Assembly: GCA_943324925.2 (NCBI GenBank)
Contig: CALPNL020000072.1
Coordinates: 1-9,257 of the forward strand
Reading direction: 5' to 3'
DNA length: 9,257 bases
Source of the DNA: Chitinophaga pinensis
GTDB taxonomy: Bacteria > Bacteroidota > Bacteroidia > Flavobacteriales > Flavobacteriaceae
This document shows positions 1 to 7,223 of this stretch, piece after piece. Below the pieces are notes generated by a model. That model searched no databases. It had not been told where the DNA came from and saw only the letters and a list, made by a program, of their open reading frames with translations. The position numbers were made by a program, and so were the translations under genes. Every line of letters begins with the position of its first letter. The first letter of the stretch is position 1.

Positions 1-497
1 TGTGCCCCATAAATTCCGTCACCCATTTCAATTGAATTTAAATAGACTTCCATAATCCTTTCTTTACCCCAAATTAATTCAATTAAAACGGTAAAATAAG
101 CTTCAAACCCTTTCCGGATATAGCTCCTTCCTTGCCAAAGAAAAACGTTTTTAGCTGTTTGCTGTGAAATGGTGCTTCCACCTTTTATCTTTTTCCCTTT
201 TTGGTTGTTTTTAAGCGCCATTTTCATTGCAATAAAATCAAATCCATGGTGCGTTAAAAAGGTTCCGTCTTCACTTGCAATTACTGCTTTTTGTAGATTT
301 TTAGAAATCTCTTCAATAGGAACCCAGTCGTGATTGCACACCATTTCTTTGCCGTCCAATTTCATTTCAATGGATCTGGTAGCCATTAATGGCGTAAAAG
401 GAACGGGTACAAATTTGAATATAATAACCATTCCAATTGAAATTCCTATAAACCAAAGAAATACTCTAATTGCGATTCGGATAAATTTTTTCCACAT
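1..497 (-). CDS. mtgA: Monofunctional peptidoglycan glycosyltransferase (GT51), 3' end missing
   Basis: The reading frame runs from an ATG at 497 off the left edge, giving 165 complete residues; E. coli MtgA is about 242, so roughly the last third is outside. A basic start (MWKK) and a hydrophobic segment at about 8-30 make one inner-membrane anchor with the enzyme facing the periplasm. GT51 motifs appear in order: SEDGTF at 75-80 with the presumed catalytic Glu76, followed by HHGFD; GGSTISQQ at 106-113; the RKxxE motif at 128-132; and EVYLNSIEMGDGIYG at 150-164. The family polymerises lipid II into glycan strands. No transpeptidase domain could fit if the length is typical, but the missing end means a bifunctional PBP cannot be strictly excluded; the short N-terminus and the GRS..RK signature favour MtgA. 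The start lies 5 nt after the oxidoreductase stop, so the two genes are probably co-transcribed. Confidence 0.93.
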   Translation of the reverse strand, partial: MWKKFIRIAIRVFLWFIGISIGMVIIFKFVPVPFTPLMATRSIEMKLDGKEMVCNHDWVPIEEISKNLQKAVIASEDGTFLTHHGFDFIAMKMALKNNQKGKKIKGGSTISQQTAKNVFLWQGRSYIRKGFEAYFTVLIELIWGKERIMEVYLNSIEMGDGIYGA

Positions 498-502
498 ATA
501 AT

Positions 503-1615
503 TTATATTAAATCGGCCAATTCTGTGCCTATTAAACTGCCAATAGCAACTCCCATTCCGCCCAGTCGAACGCCACAATATACATTGTTGGATAGGGGTT
601 CCACGATTGGATTTTTTGAAGCGCCTAGCCCCATAATTCCACTCCAACGATGTTCGACGGTACACTCTTGATTAGGTAAAATTACTTCTTTTAATAGCCT
701 TTCTAAATGGTTTTGAATGATTTGCGTTTCACCAAATTCATCAGTTGCTTCGCTTTGAAAATCCAAGTTTCGGCCTCCGCCAAATAGAACTCTATCGCCA
801 ATATTTCTAAAATAATAATAGCCTTTGTCAAAATGAAAGGTTCCTTTTAGGTGTAAATTTGGTATTGGCTGAGTTATTAAAACCTGAGCTCGCGCTGGTT
901 TAACTTCGCCTTTGGTTAGTTCTGAAGCAAATCCATTGGTGGCAAATAATAGCTTTTGAGTTTTGAATGAAAAATCTCCAAGCGCTACCTCAACATTGGT
1001 TCCATTGTCATTAAATGCAATCACTTTTTGTTGGTTCAAAATCAAGATGTCATTTGCCGCAGCTTGTTTTAATAATTCTTGCATCATATTTCCGGTATCA
1101 ATTTGGCCCTCAAAAGGATTGAAAATTACACTTTCAAATATTCCGTTAAATCCAAAGCGATCCATTTCTTTAGAATAAACATCCGCTTTAAATAAAGGCT
1201 TCAAAATTTCGTTGATGAAAGGAAGTTTATTGGTGCATTCCAAATAATCCGTCTCGTGTTCTTTTAAAAACAACTCGTATCCGCCAAAAGGTTTGAAGTC
1301 TAAGCGGTCATCGCCTACGCGTTTTCGTAATAACTTAAGTCCTTCCCAGCGTTTTTGAATCAAATTAATTACTTCTTCTTCGGAATGGAATTTCAAATCG
1401 TCTATAATTTCAGATAAGCTTCCAAAACAGGCAAAACCAGCATTTTTAGTACTTGCGCCTTGAGGTAAAACGCCTTTTTCAAGCACAATTATTTTACTAT
1501 TTGGGAATCGTTCGCGAAGTCGTAATGCAGCGTGAAGGCCAACAATGCCACTTCCTACAACGGTATAATCAACATTGGTAAACCAATTTTTTATTTCCCA
1601 ATAACTAAGCTGCAT
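503..1615 (-). CDS. FAD-dependent oxidoreductase, DAO (DadA-like) family
   Basis: The 370-residue protein opens with a Rossmann dinucleotide-binding fold: GSGIVG at 21-26 is the GxGxxG motif, and Glu46 in VLEKG ends the second strand and would bind the FAD ribose. GASTKNAGF at 53-61 and the C-terminal GVRLGGMGVAIGSLIG segment (348-363) are typical of the D-amino-acid oxidase/glycine oxidase superfamily, where the end of the chain closes the FAD site. There is no signal peptide, so it is probably cytoplasmic. The family oxidises amines or amino acids, but nothing here identifies the substrate. The start at 1615 is chosen because the N-terminal MQLSYWEIKNWF extension is followed at once by the first beta strand, and the next Met would remove the fold. 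It is first in a two-gene unit with mtgA; a D-amino-acid role linked to the cell wall is tempting but unproven. Confidence 0.85.
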   Translation of the reverse strand: MQLSYWEIKNWFTNVDYTVVGSGIVGLHAALRLRERFPNSKIIVLEKGVLPQGASTKNAGFACFGSLSEIIDDLKFHSEEEVINLIQKRWEGLKLLRKRVGDDRLDFKPFGGYELFLKEHETDYLECTNKLPFINEILKPLFKADVYSKEMDRFGFNGIFESVIFNPFEGQIDTGNMMQELLKQAAANDILILNQQKVIAFNDNGTNVEVALGDFSFKTQKLLFATNGFASELTKGEVKPARAQVLITQPIPNLHLKGTFHFDKGYYYFRNIGDRVLFGGGRNLDFQSEATDEFGETQIIQNHLERLLKEVILPNQECTVEHRWSGIMGLGASKNPIVEPLSNNVYCGVRLGGMGVAIGSLIGTELADLI

Positions 1616-1627
1616 CTTTTTTTATTT

Positions 1628-1635
1628 CAAATGTA
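1628..1635 (-). promoter_or_regulatory. Candidate -7 box for the oxidoreductase-mtgA unit
   Basis: TACATTTG on the minus strand is an exact TAnnTTTG match. It would start transcription only a few bases before the ATG at 1615. No TTG lies 17-23 nt upstream, so this is a sequence match only, and chance matches are expected in AT-rich DNA. Confidence 0.35.
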
Positions 1636-1719
1636 ATTAATCTTGGGATATTATAATAATTTTGATCGCCAATCACTACTATTTGATCCTTATAAAATAA
1701 ATATATTAGAAAAATTGAG

Positions 1720-1727
1720 TACTTTTA
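1720..1727 (+). promoter_or_regulatory. Candidate -7 box for the S9 peptidase gene
   Basis: TACTTTTA matches TAnnTTTG at 7 of 8 positions and lies 22 nt before the ATG at 1750. The A-rich stretch between them (seven A at 1735-1741) is a typical Bacteroidetes leader. There is no clear -33 TTG, so confidence is low. Confidence 0.3.
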
Positions 1728-1749
1728 AACCTTCAAAAAAATTAAAACT

Positions 1750-3654
1750 ATGAAAAAATTACTGATTTTAACATTAATTACTATGAGTGTAAATACGATT
1801 GTAGCTCAAAATGTTATGTCGCCCGAGTTACTTTGGAAATTGGGTAGAATTTCTCCATTAGGAATTTCTAAAGACGAGAAAAATATTATTTATAAAGTTT
1901 CAACACCTTCTGTTGATGAAAACAAATCGAACTCGAAGTATTATTCGATCCCTGTAAATGGCGGAACTGCTATTGAAATTTCAGAATACAAATTTTTATT
2001 GGCAGATAAAAATATTTCTCCAGATGGGAAATATACCATTTACAATGAAGAGGTAAAAATCGATAAAGTGCACGGAAAAGACTTCTATCCCAATTTAGAT
2101 AAATCGAATGCTCAAATCTACAATGGATTGGATTATCGCCATTGGGACGCTTGGAACGAAGGTAAATTCAATCATGTTTTTTATAAATCAAACGGAGAAA
2201 AATCGGTTGGAATTGACATTATGAAAGGCGAAAATTTCGATGCTCCACAAAAACCATTTGGAGGTGACGAAGATTACATTTGGTCGCCAGACAGCAAAAG
2301 TATCTTGTACGTTTGCAAGAAAAAAGCAGGAACAGCTTATGCCATTTCTACCAATACTGACATTTACGAATACCATCTTGAAACTGGAATAACCGAAAAC
2401 AGAACAGAAGGAAATTTAGGATATGATACCAATCCAACATTTTCTCCAACTGGAAATTTAACGTGGTTACAAATGAAACGCGACGGTTATGAAGCCGATA
2501 AAAACGACATTGTAGTTAGCTTTAAAGGAACAACTATTAACCTTACGGCGAATTGGGATGGAAGCGTCGAGAGTTTTATTTGGAGTAAAGACGGGAAGAA
2601 AGTTTATTTTCAGGCGCCTGTTGATGGGACGCTTCAATTATTTGTAGTTGATTTTCCGGGTTTAACCAAAAAAATGCCACAAGTAGTTCAGGTCACCAAC
2701 GGTGATTTTGACGTTTCAGGATTAGTAGGAATTGTAGGGGATCAATTCTTTGTTACCAGATCAGATATGAACCACGCTGCGGAATTGTATTCGTATGATT
2801 TAAAGAAAAAAGTATGGAATCAATTGTCCAATGTTAATTCAGCAACCTACTCCACATTGGCGTTAAGCAAAACAGAAAGAAGATATGTTACCACAACCGA
2901 CGGTAAAAAAATGTTGGTTTGGGTGATATTACCTCCCAATTTTGATGCTTCAAAAAAATACCCAACGCTATTGTATTGCCAAGGCGGACCGCAATCCCCT
3001 TTAACTCAATTTTACTCTTTCCGTTGGAATTTCCAATTAATGGCTGCTAACGGATACATTGTTGTGGCTCCAAACCGAAGAGGAATGCAAGGTCATGGAG
3101 TAGAATGGAACGAGCAAATTAGTAAAGATTGGGGCGGACAAGTGATGAGAGATTACCTTTCGGCGATTGATGATGTGGCTAAAGAAAGCTATGTTGACAA
3201 AGCAAGATTAGGATGTGTTGGAGCAAGTTACGGTGGATATTCGGCGTTTTATTTGGCTGGAATTCACAATAACAGATTCAAAACTTTTATAGCTCACGAT
3301 GGCGTTTTTAACACCACAAGTATGTTTGGAACTACAGAAGAAGTGTTCTTTAATAACTGGGATTTTGGTGGTGCTTATTGGGAAAAAGACAACAAAGCGG
3401 CTCAAAAAACTTACACAGAATTTAATCCTGCAAGCCACGTTGATAAATGGAATGCACCAATATTGATTATTCAAGGAGGAATCGATTTTAGAGTTCCTAT
3501 TGGGCAATCGCAAGAGGCTTTTCAAGCGGCACAATTGCGCGGTATAAAAAGTAGATTCTTGTATTTCCCAGAAGAAAATCACTGGGTATTAAAACCTCAA
3601 AATGCACAAGTTTGGCAAAAGGAATTTTACAAATGGTTGAAAGAAACACTTTAA
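1750..3654 (+). CDS. Exported S9 family serine peptidase, dipeptidyl-peptidase 5-like
   Basis: The 634-residue precursor starts with a signal peptide (MKKLLILTLITMSVNTIVAQ) probably cut after Gln20, so the enzyme is periplasmic or beyond. Residues about 30-370 form a beta-propeller, visible as repeated blade motifs of WSPDGK type at 89-94, 178-183, 231-236 and 278-283. The C-terminal alpha/beta-hydrolase domain (about 380-634) has the GxSxGG nucleophile elbow GASYGGYS with Ser493, Asp579 in GGIDFRVP and His611 in ENHWV: a complete catalytic triad in the S9 order. GGPQSP at 412-417 probably helps form the oxyanion hole. Overall it resembles the S9C acylaminoacyl-peptidase/DPP5 type of Bacteroidetes, which removes dipeptides from oligopeptides taken into the periplasm. 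A DPP4 assignment is less likely, but only an alignment would settle the subtype. It is monocistronic, ending at a strong terminator. Confidence 0.93.
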   Translation: MKKLLILTLITMSVNTIVAQNVMSPELLWKLGRISPLGISKDEKNIIYKVSTPSVDENKSNSKYYSIPVNGGTAIEISEYKFLLADKNISPDGKYTIYNEEVKIDKVHGKDFYPNLDKSNAQIYNGLDYRHWDAWNEGKFNHVFYKSNGEKSVGIDIMKGENFDAPQKPFGGDEDYIWSPDSKSILYVCKKKAGTAYAISTNTDIYEYHLETGITENRTEGNLGYDTNPTFSPTGNLTWLQMKRDGYEADKNDIVVSFKGTTINLTANWDGSVESFIWSKDGKKVYFQAPVDGTLQLFVVDFPGLTKKMPQVVQVTNGDFDVSGLVGIVGDQFFVTRSDMNHAAELYSYDLKKKVWNQLSNVNSATYSTLALSKTERRYVTTTDGKKMLVWVILPPNFDASKKYPTLLYCQGGPQSPLTQFYSFRWNFQLMAANGYIVVAPNRRGMQGHGVEWNEQISKDWGGQVMRDYLSAIDDVAKESYVDKARLGCVGASYGGYSAFYLAGIHNNRFKTFIAHDGVFNTTSMFGTTEEVFFNNWDFGGAYWEKDNKAAQKTYTEFNPASHVDKWNAPILIIQGGIDFRVPIGQSQEAFQAAQLRGIKSRFLYFPEENHWVLKPQNAQVWQKEFYKWLKETL

Positions 3655-3674
3655 AAATTTCAAATTAAATACTT

Positions 3675-3707
3675 AAACCACGGGATTCGTTCCGTGGTTT
3701 TTTATTT
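3675..3707 (+). terminator. Intrinsic terminator of the S9 peptidase gene
   Basis: The arms AAACCACGGGA (3675-3685) and TTCCGTGGTTT (3690-3700) pair over 11 bp with one G-U, closing a TTCG tetraloop at 3686-3689. The second arm runs directly into a T-rich tail (TTTATTT, 3701-3707). The hairpin begins 20 nt after the stop codon at 3652-3654. The opposite strand lacks an equally good U tract, so it acts mainly on plus-strand transcription and separates this gene from rnpA. Confidence 0.9.
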
Positions 3708-3719
3708 CAAATGCATTCG

Positions 3720-3727
3720 TACCTTTG
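3720..3727 (+). promoter_or_regulatory. Promoter -7 box for rnpA-ctpA
   Basis: TACCTTTG is an exact match to the Bacteroidetes -7 consensus TAnnTTTG. It follows the upstream terminator by 12 nt and precedes the rnpA ATG by 23 nt, predicting a leader of under 20 nt. The -33 region falls on the terminator's T tract (about 3698-3703) and has T residues but no TTG. The position, just after a terminator and before a gene, makes it the best promoter candidate in the window. Confidence 0.6.
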
Positions 3728-3750
3728 TAAATCAGAATTAGAAATTAAAA

Positions 3751-4134
3751 ATGAACTTCACCTATTCAAAAGCCGAAAAACTAAAAAGCAAAACGACTAT
3801 TGATTTACTTTTTTCAAAAGGAAAATCGGTATCGAAATATCCGTTGCGATTGGTTTATTTAGAAGGTGACTTTGGTGATGACCTCCCAATTAAAATAGGG
3901 GTTTCGGTTTCAAAAAAACATTTTAAAAAAGCGGTTGACCGGAACTATTTTAAACGGGTGCTACGCGAAACCTATCGCCTCAATAAACATTTGTTATGGG
4001 ATAATTTATCCACTCCATTTTCGTTAATGTTACTTTATCAAAGCAAAGACCGACTGTCATTTGAGGAAATCAATAAAAAGACAATTCAGCTGTTTGAAAA
4101 ATTTTTGGAAGCCCAAAAAACAGCCCTAAAATAA
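3751..4134 (+). CDS. rnpA: Ribonuclease P protein component
   Basis: The 127-residue basic protein is the protein subunit of RNase P, which together with the catalytic RNA removes the 5' leader from pre-tRNAs in the cytoplasm. The signature RNR segment is present: KKAVDRNYFKRVLRETYR at 59-76 holds the conserved AVxRN, KR, RE and final Arg that contact RNA. The N-terminal SKAEKLKSKTTIDLLFSKGKS (6-26) is also typical, including the LF..G that shapes the leader-binding cleft. Length is normal for the family (about 110-130). The start follows an A-rich leader with no Shine-Dalgarno site, as is usual in this phylum. In many bacteria rnpA lies next to rpmH and dnaA near the origin; here it is instead coupled, 9 nt apart, to an S41 protease, an arrangement I associate with Flavobacteriia. 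The RNA partner gene rnpB is not in the window. Confidence 0.96.
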   Translation: MNFTYSKAEKLKSKTTIDLLFSKGKSVSKYPLRLVYLEGDFGDDLPIKIGVSVSKKHFKKAVDRNYFKRVLRETYRLNKHLLWDNLSTPFSLMLLYQSKDRLSFEEINKKTIQLFEKFLEAQKTALK

Positions 4135-4143
4135 AATTATACG

Positions 4144-5778
4144 ATGTTCAAATTCCTAAAAAAACGATTTATAATTCCGGTATTGGCATGCGGAATGTTA
4201 TTTATTGGCGTAAGCTTTAAAGACGATTTTTTTGAAGTTGCCAAGCAAATAGAAATCTTCACGACCTTATTTAAAGCGGTGAATAGTAATTATGTAGACA
4301 AAGTAAATCCCGGTGATTTAATGGATAAAGCCATCAAAAGCATGTTGGCCGAATTGGATCCTTACACCAATTATTTCAACGAGCAAGATGTTGTAAAATA
4401 CAAGATTAATAATACTGGAGAATACACTGGAATAGGCGCTGTGATTACTCGAAAAGAAGCTAAATTAATAGTAAAAGAAATCTACAAAAATTACCCTGCG
4501 GACAAGGCGGGACTAAAAGGCGGTGATGAAATTATTTCAATTGGAGACATCAGTTTAGCCGATTACAAAGAAGATGCGAGTCAGTTGCTCAGAGGAGGGA
4601 AAAATGCAAAAGTGGATCTAAAATACATTCGCCAAGGGAAAACCCTCTCGGCTCAGTTGGTTTTAGAAGAAGTCGATATAAAAGCGGTGCCTTACTTTAG
4701 TAAAATAGACGATAAAACGGGTTATATTGTTCTCAATCAATTTACTGTTAAGGCATCGGCACAAGTTAAAGAGGCGCTGGAGCAATTAAAAAGAGAAGGC
4801 GCGGAAAAAATTATTCTGGATTTACGAGGCAACCCGGGCGGTTTATTAAACGAAGCGGTTAGCATTTGTAATTTATTTGTTCCAAAAAATGAGGTGATTG
4901 TTACTACAAAATCCAAAACGGAGAAACACAATGTTACTTTTAAAACAACGAGAGAGCCTATAGATACTGAAATCCCTTTGGTGGTTATTGTGGATGGGAA
5001 AAGTGCCTCGGCTTCTGAAATTGTGGCTGGAGCGTTGCAGGATTTAGATCGAGCGGTGATTATTGGAAGTCGAAGTTTTGGAAAAGGATTAGTTCAACGC
5101 CCAATTGATTTGTGTTATGGAACTCAAATTAAAATTACTATTTCAAGATATTACACCCCTTCCGGAAGATGCATTCAGGCATTGGATTATTCCAATAAAG
5201 ACAAAGATGGAAAAGCTATTCGTACCGCGGCCACGGATTATAATGCATTTAAGACTAGAAAAGGGCGAACAGTTTATGATGGCGGTGGGATTTTACCAGA
5301 TATTATTTTAGACGAAACAAAACTCAGCAATATTTCAGAGGCCTTGATTAAAAACGACGGGATATTCAATTTTGTAACCGAGTATTATTACAAAAATCCA
5401 AATTTGGGAACGACAATTCCTGTAATTTCCGATTTGGACTTTGCTAATTTTAAGGCGTTTTTAAAGCGTGAAAAATTCTCTTTTGATACCGAAACCGAGT
5501 TAGCGCTAAAAAAGACTTTAACTGCCGCAAAAAAGGAGAAATTAGAGGCCTCAATTGCAAATGAATACCAACAGTTGCTTTCGGCCCTGCAAAAAAGTGA
5601 AGAAAATCTGTTGAATCAAAATCAGAAGGAAATCAAAAATCTAATTCTCGACGAAATAATCAAGCGCTATCAGTACAAAGAAGGGCTTTATTTATATTAC
5701 ACCAAAAACAATTCAGAGATTAAAAAAGGAGTTGGAATTTTGAATAATCCAATCGAATACAACAAGATTCTAAATTAG
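4144..5778 (+). CDS. ctpA: S41 family C-terminal processing protease (CtpA/Prc type)
   Basis: The 544-residue protein begins with a basic, hydrophobic export or anchor segment (about 1-24). LDPYTNYF at 71-78 is the usual lead-in to the PDZ domain (about 94-172), which binds the substrate's C-terminus. The protease core carries LDLRGNPGG (226-233) and GKSASASEI (285-293). By the spacing known from E. coli Prc (Ser430, Asp441, Lys455) the catalytic residues are Ser289, Asp300 and Lys314 in FGKG; both intervals, 11 and 25, match exactly. The C-terminal tail (about 390-544), Lys/Glu-rich and partly helical, is usual in Bacteroidetes homologues. VLAC at 13-16 resembles a lipobox, but the hydrophobic stretch continues past the Cys, so a membrane anchor or ordinary signal peptide is as likely. 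The family trims or degrades envelope proteins. It is co-transcribed with rnpA and converges on elaA, 3 nt between the stop codons. Confidence 0.92.
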   Translation: MFKFLKKRFIIPVLACGMLFIGVSFKDDFFEVAKQIEIFTTLFKAVNSNYVDKVNPGDLMDKAIKSMLAELDPYTNYFNEQDVVKYKINNTGEYTGIGAVITRKEAKLIVKEIYKNYPADKAGLKGGDEIISIGDISLADYKEDASQLLRGGKNAKVDLKYIRQGKTLSAQLVLEEVDIKAVPYFSKIDDKTGYIVLNQFTVKASAQVKEALEQLKREGAEKIILDLRGNPGGLLNEAVSICNLFVPKNEVIVTTKSKTEKHNVTFKTTREPIDTEIPLVVIVDGKSASASEIVAGALQDLDRAVIIGSRSFGKGLVQRPIDLCYGTQIKITISRYYTPSGRCIQALDYSNKDKDGKAIRTAATDYNAFKTRKGRTVYDGGGILPDIILDETKLSNISEALIKNDGIFNFVTEYYYKNPNLGTTIPVISDLDFANFKAFLKREKFSFDTETELALKKTLTAAKKEKLEASIANEYQQLLSALQKSEENLLNQNQKEIKNLILDEIIKRYQYKEGLYLYYTKNNSEIKKGVGILNNPIEYNKILN

Positions 5779-5781
5779 AAT
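5767..5781. other. Near-perfect palindrome across the convergent gene ends
   Basis: ATTCTAAATTAGAAT reads as two 7-base arms around a single central A. It contains the protease gene's TAG stop (5776-5778) and ends one base before elaA's stop codon begins (5782-5784). As RNA it could form only a 6-bp AU-rich stem with a 3-nt loop, which is weak. No T tract follows on either side, so I do not call it a terminator; no better termination signal is visible at this junction. Confidence 0.4.
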
Positions 5782-6231
5782 TTACTTGGTGATTTTCATT
5801 TCAATGTGAGGAATATCGTCTTCCAAGTACATTGCAGAGGTAGCTATAAATCCATGCGATTCATAGAATTTCTTCAAATACAATTGCGCAGAAATCGTAA
5901 TGTTCTGCACCTTAAACCGACTGTTGATCTCTAAAATAGATTGGTCTATTAAGGAGTGACCGAAATTTTTATCTCGATCTTTTTCTGCAACCACAACTCT
6001 TCCTATGGAAGAAAAATCAAAATAATCTCCCGGTTTAAACAATCGAGAATAAGCAATTATTTCCCCTTCAAGTGTGCCAAATAAATGCAACGCCTTTTGG
6101 TCTTTGTTATCAATATCTTGGTAAACACAATTTTGTTCTACTACAAATACTTCCGATCTTAATCTCAATATTTGATATAATTCTTGCGTTGAAAGTTCGT
6201 CGAAAGTTTTGGTTTTCCAGCTTATTGACAT
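5782..6231 (-). CDS. elaA: ElaA-type GNAT N-acetyltransferase
   Basis: The 149-residue protein is close in length to E. coli ElaA (153). It shares the ElaA marker RSEVFVVEQNCVYQDIDNKD (25-44) and the C-terminal EDDIPHIEM (137-145). The GNAT core follows: IIAYSRL strand (58-64), IGRVVV strand (76-81), then the acetyl-CoA pyrophosphate loop RDKNFG at 86-91, and KKFYESHGF at 120-128 with Tyr123 in the position of the usual general acid. The loop consensus is R/QxxGxG/A; here the first Gly is Asn89, a modest departure. It would transfer acetyl from acetyl-CoA to an amine in the cytoplasm; the substrate is not known. It is last of the minus-strand unit, starting 8 nt after the DUF4837 stop, and its function is not evidently related to its envelope neighbours. 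Confidence 0.88.
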   Translation of the reverse strand: MSISWKTKTFDELSTQELYQILRLRSEVFVVEQNCVYQDIDNKDQKALHLFGTLEGEIIAYSRLFKPGDYFDFSSIGRVVVAEKDRDKNFGHSLIDQSILEINSRFKVQNITISAQLYLKKFYESHGFIATSAMYLEDDIPHIEMKITK

Positions 6232-6239
6232 CTTGTTTT

Positions 6240-7223
6240 TTATTTTTTGATGAATTTTACCGATTTAATTATCGCTTCCAATTCAAACATTAAGTCTCTT
6301 TTTTTCATTGAAGGGGCGTAACAAAAACCTTCTAAAACCAAAATTCTGCGGTTTCTATAATCTTTAATACAGTAATTTATAAATGGGCCCGACATAAAAT
6401 CGTTTTTCATTTCCCAGGTCCCTTTGGTTTCAAAAGCAGTTCTTTTTGCCAATTTTGTTTTAGTAAAATAAGGAGAATACGCTTGCTCTGTAATCATTTT
6501 TGAGTACCGTTCGGTTCCATGAATATATAGCGCTCCAATAGAATCTCTGGTTTTAATAATGTTCTTAATTAAACTTGATTTATAACTGGATTCAATGTTT
6601 TTAATTGGTATTTGGTAAATCAAAATACTGGTGCTTCCGCCGGTGATTTCTTTTTTATACCACATGAATTTCTTCCTTGACAAAACGCTGCTATAGCCTT
6701 TTGGGATATTGATATCTATTTTAAATTTCTTTTTTATTCGGTCGGATTTTATTATGGAAGTATCGATAACTCGTTGGGTTTCGAGAATTTCCGTTTCCCG
6801 CATCAGCTTGATAATTTCAGCCGTATGTTTGTCAATGACGCTTAAAATTTCGTAGGTGTTTCTTCCGGAGATGTAGAAAATGTTTTGCGGAGTGGCAAAT
6901 TCATTTTTCTTAATTTCAAAATCGATCGAATTGGCTTTTTTTATCACAATGCTGTTCCGGCTATTAACTACATAGCCCTCTAAAAACTTAATAGGATATT
7001 GATTGATGGTGAACTGCGGTTCTTCTTGTGGAAGCCCAATTACCGAGGAGGCAAATTTATTTCTAATGGTATCGCCAATCTCGCCTTTCCAAAGTTGGTC
7101 GTCTATTAATACAGAAATCGTATTGATGTCGCCAGTAGTTTTTTCATTGGCGTCATCGCTTTTGTTTTTACAGGAGAGGAAAAACAAAGCCGTTAACAGC
7201 AAAAAAAAATGGACTTTATTCAT
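6240..7223 (-). CDS. DUF4837 family lipoprotein
   Basis: The 327-residue precursor has a lipoprotein signal: MNK, a hydrophobic core (4-16) and the lipobox FLSC ending at Cys18, the predicted acylation site. The following KNKSDD is charged, as in many surface-directed Bacteroidetes lipoproteins, but surface display is not certain. The rest is a mixed, Lys/Ile-rich soluble domain without enzyme motifs I can name. The overall pattern, including the WKGEIGDTIR segment near 45-54 and RKKFMWYKKEITGGS near 188-202, I recognise as DUF4837, a Bacteroidetes family of unknown function. The start at 7223 is firm: the signal peptide needs this N-terminus and no alternative Met lies before the lipobox. 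The gene follows the SLT/LysM gene by 46 nt and precedes elaA by 8 nt. Its start codon lies inside a hairpin, and codons 5-8 contain a run of nine T. Confidence 0.82.
   Translation of the reverse strand: MNKVHFFLLLTALFFLSCKNKSDDANEKTTGDINTISVLIDDQLWKGEIGDTIRNKFASSVIGLPQEEPQFTINQYPIKFLEGYVVNSRNSIVIKKANSIDFEIKKNEFATPQNIFYISGRNTYEILSVIDKHTAEIIKLMRETEILETQRVIDTSIIKSDRIKKKFKIDINIPKGYSSVLSRKKFMWYKKEITGGSTSILIYQIPIKNIESSYKSSLIKNIIKTRDSIGALYIHGTERYSKMITEQAYSPYFTKTKLAKRTAFETKGTWEMKNDFMSGPFINYCIKDYRNRRILVLEGFCYAPSMKKRDLMFELEAIIKSVKFIKK

Larger units (their letters stand above)
1616..1749. promoter_or_regulatory. Divergent intergenic promoter region
   Basis: This AT-rich 134-bp gap separates the divergent oxidoreductase and S9 peptidase genes and must hold promoters for both. 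On the minus strand TACATTTG (1635 to 1628) matches the Bacteroidetes -7 consensus TAnnTTTG exactly, but lies only 12 nt before the start codon, implying a very short leader. On the plus strand TACTTTTA (1720-1727) matches 7 of 8 positions and lies 22 nt before the ATG, nearly the spacing seen at rnpA. Neither has a convincing TTG -33 element at normal distance. No hairpin or operator-like repeat stands out. Confidence 0.45.

Noticed and set aside
3208..3582. A 124-codon minus-strand open frame
   Set aside because: It lies wholly opposite the catalytic domain of the S9 peptidase, whose triad motifs are intact, and its product shows no recognisable domain.
4180..4191. Lipobox for the S41 protease (VLAC, Cys16)
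   Set aside because: Not called as a lipoprotein because the hydrophobic run continues well past the Cys (GMLFIGVSF), which fits a membrane anchor or simple signal peptide at least as well.
5767..5781. Bidirectional terminator at the convergent stop codons
   Set aside because: The palindrome is AU-rich with at most 6 bp around a 3-nt loop and has no T tract on either side, so it is too weak to call.
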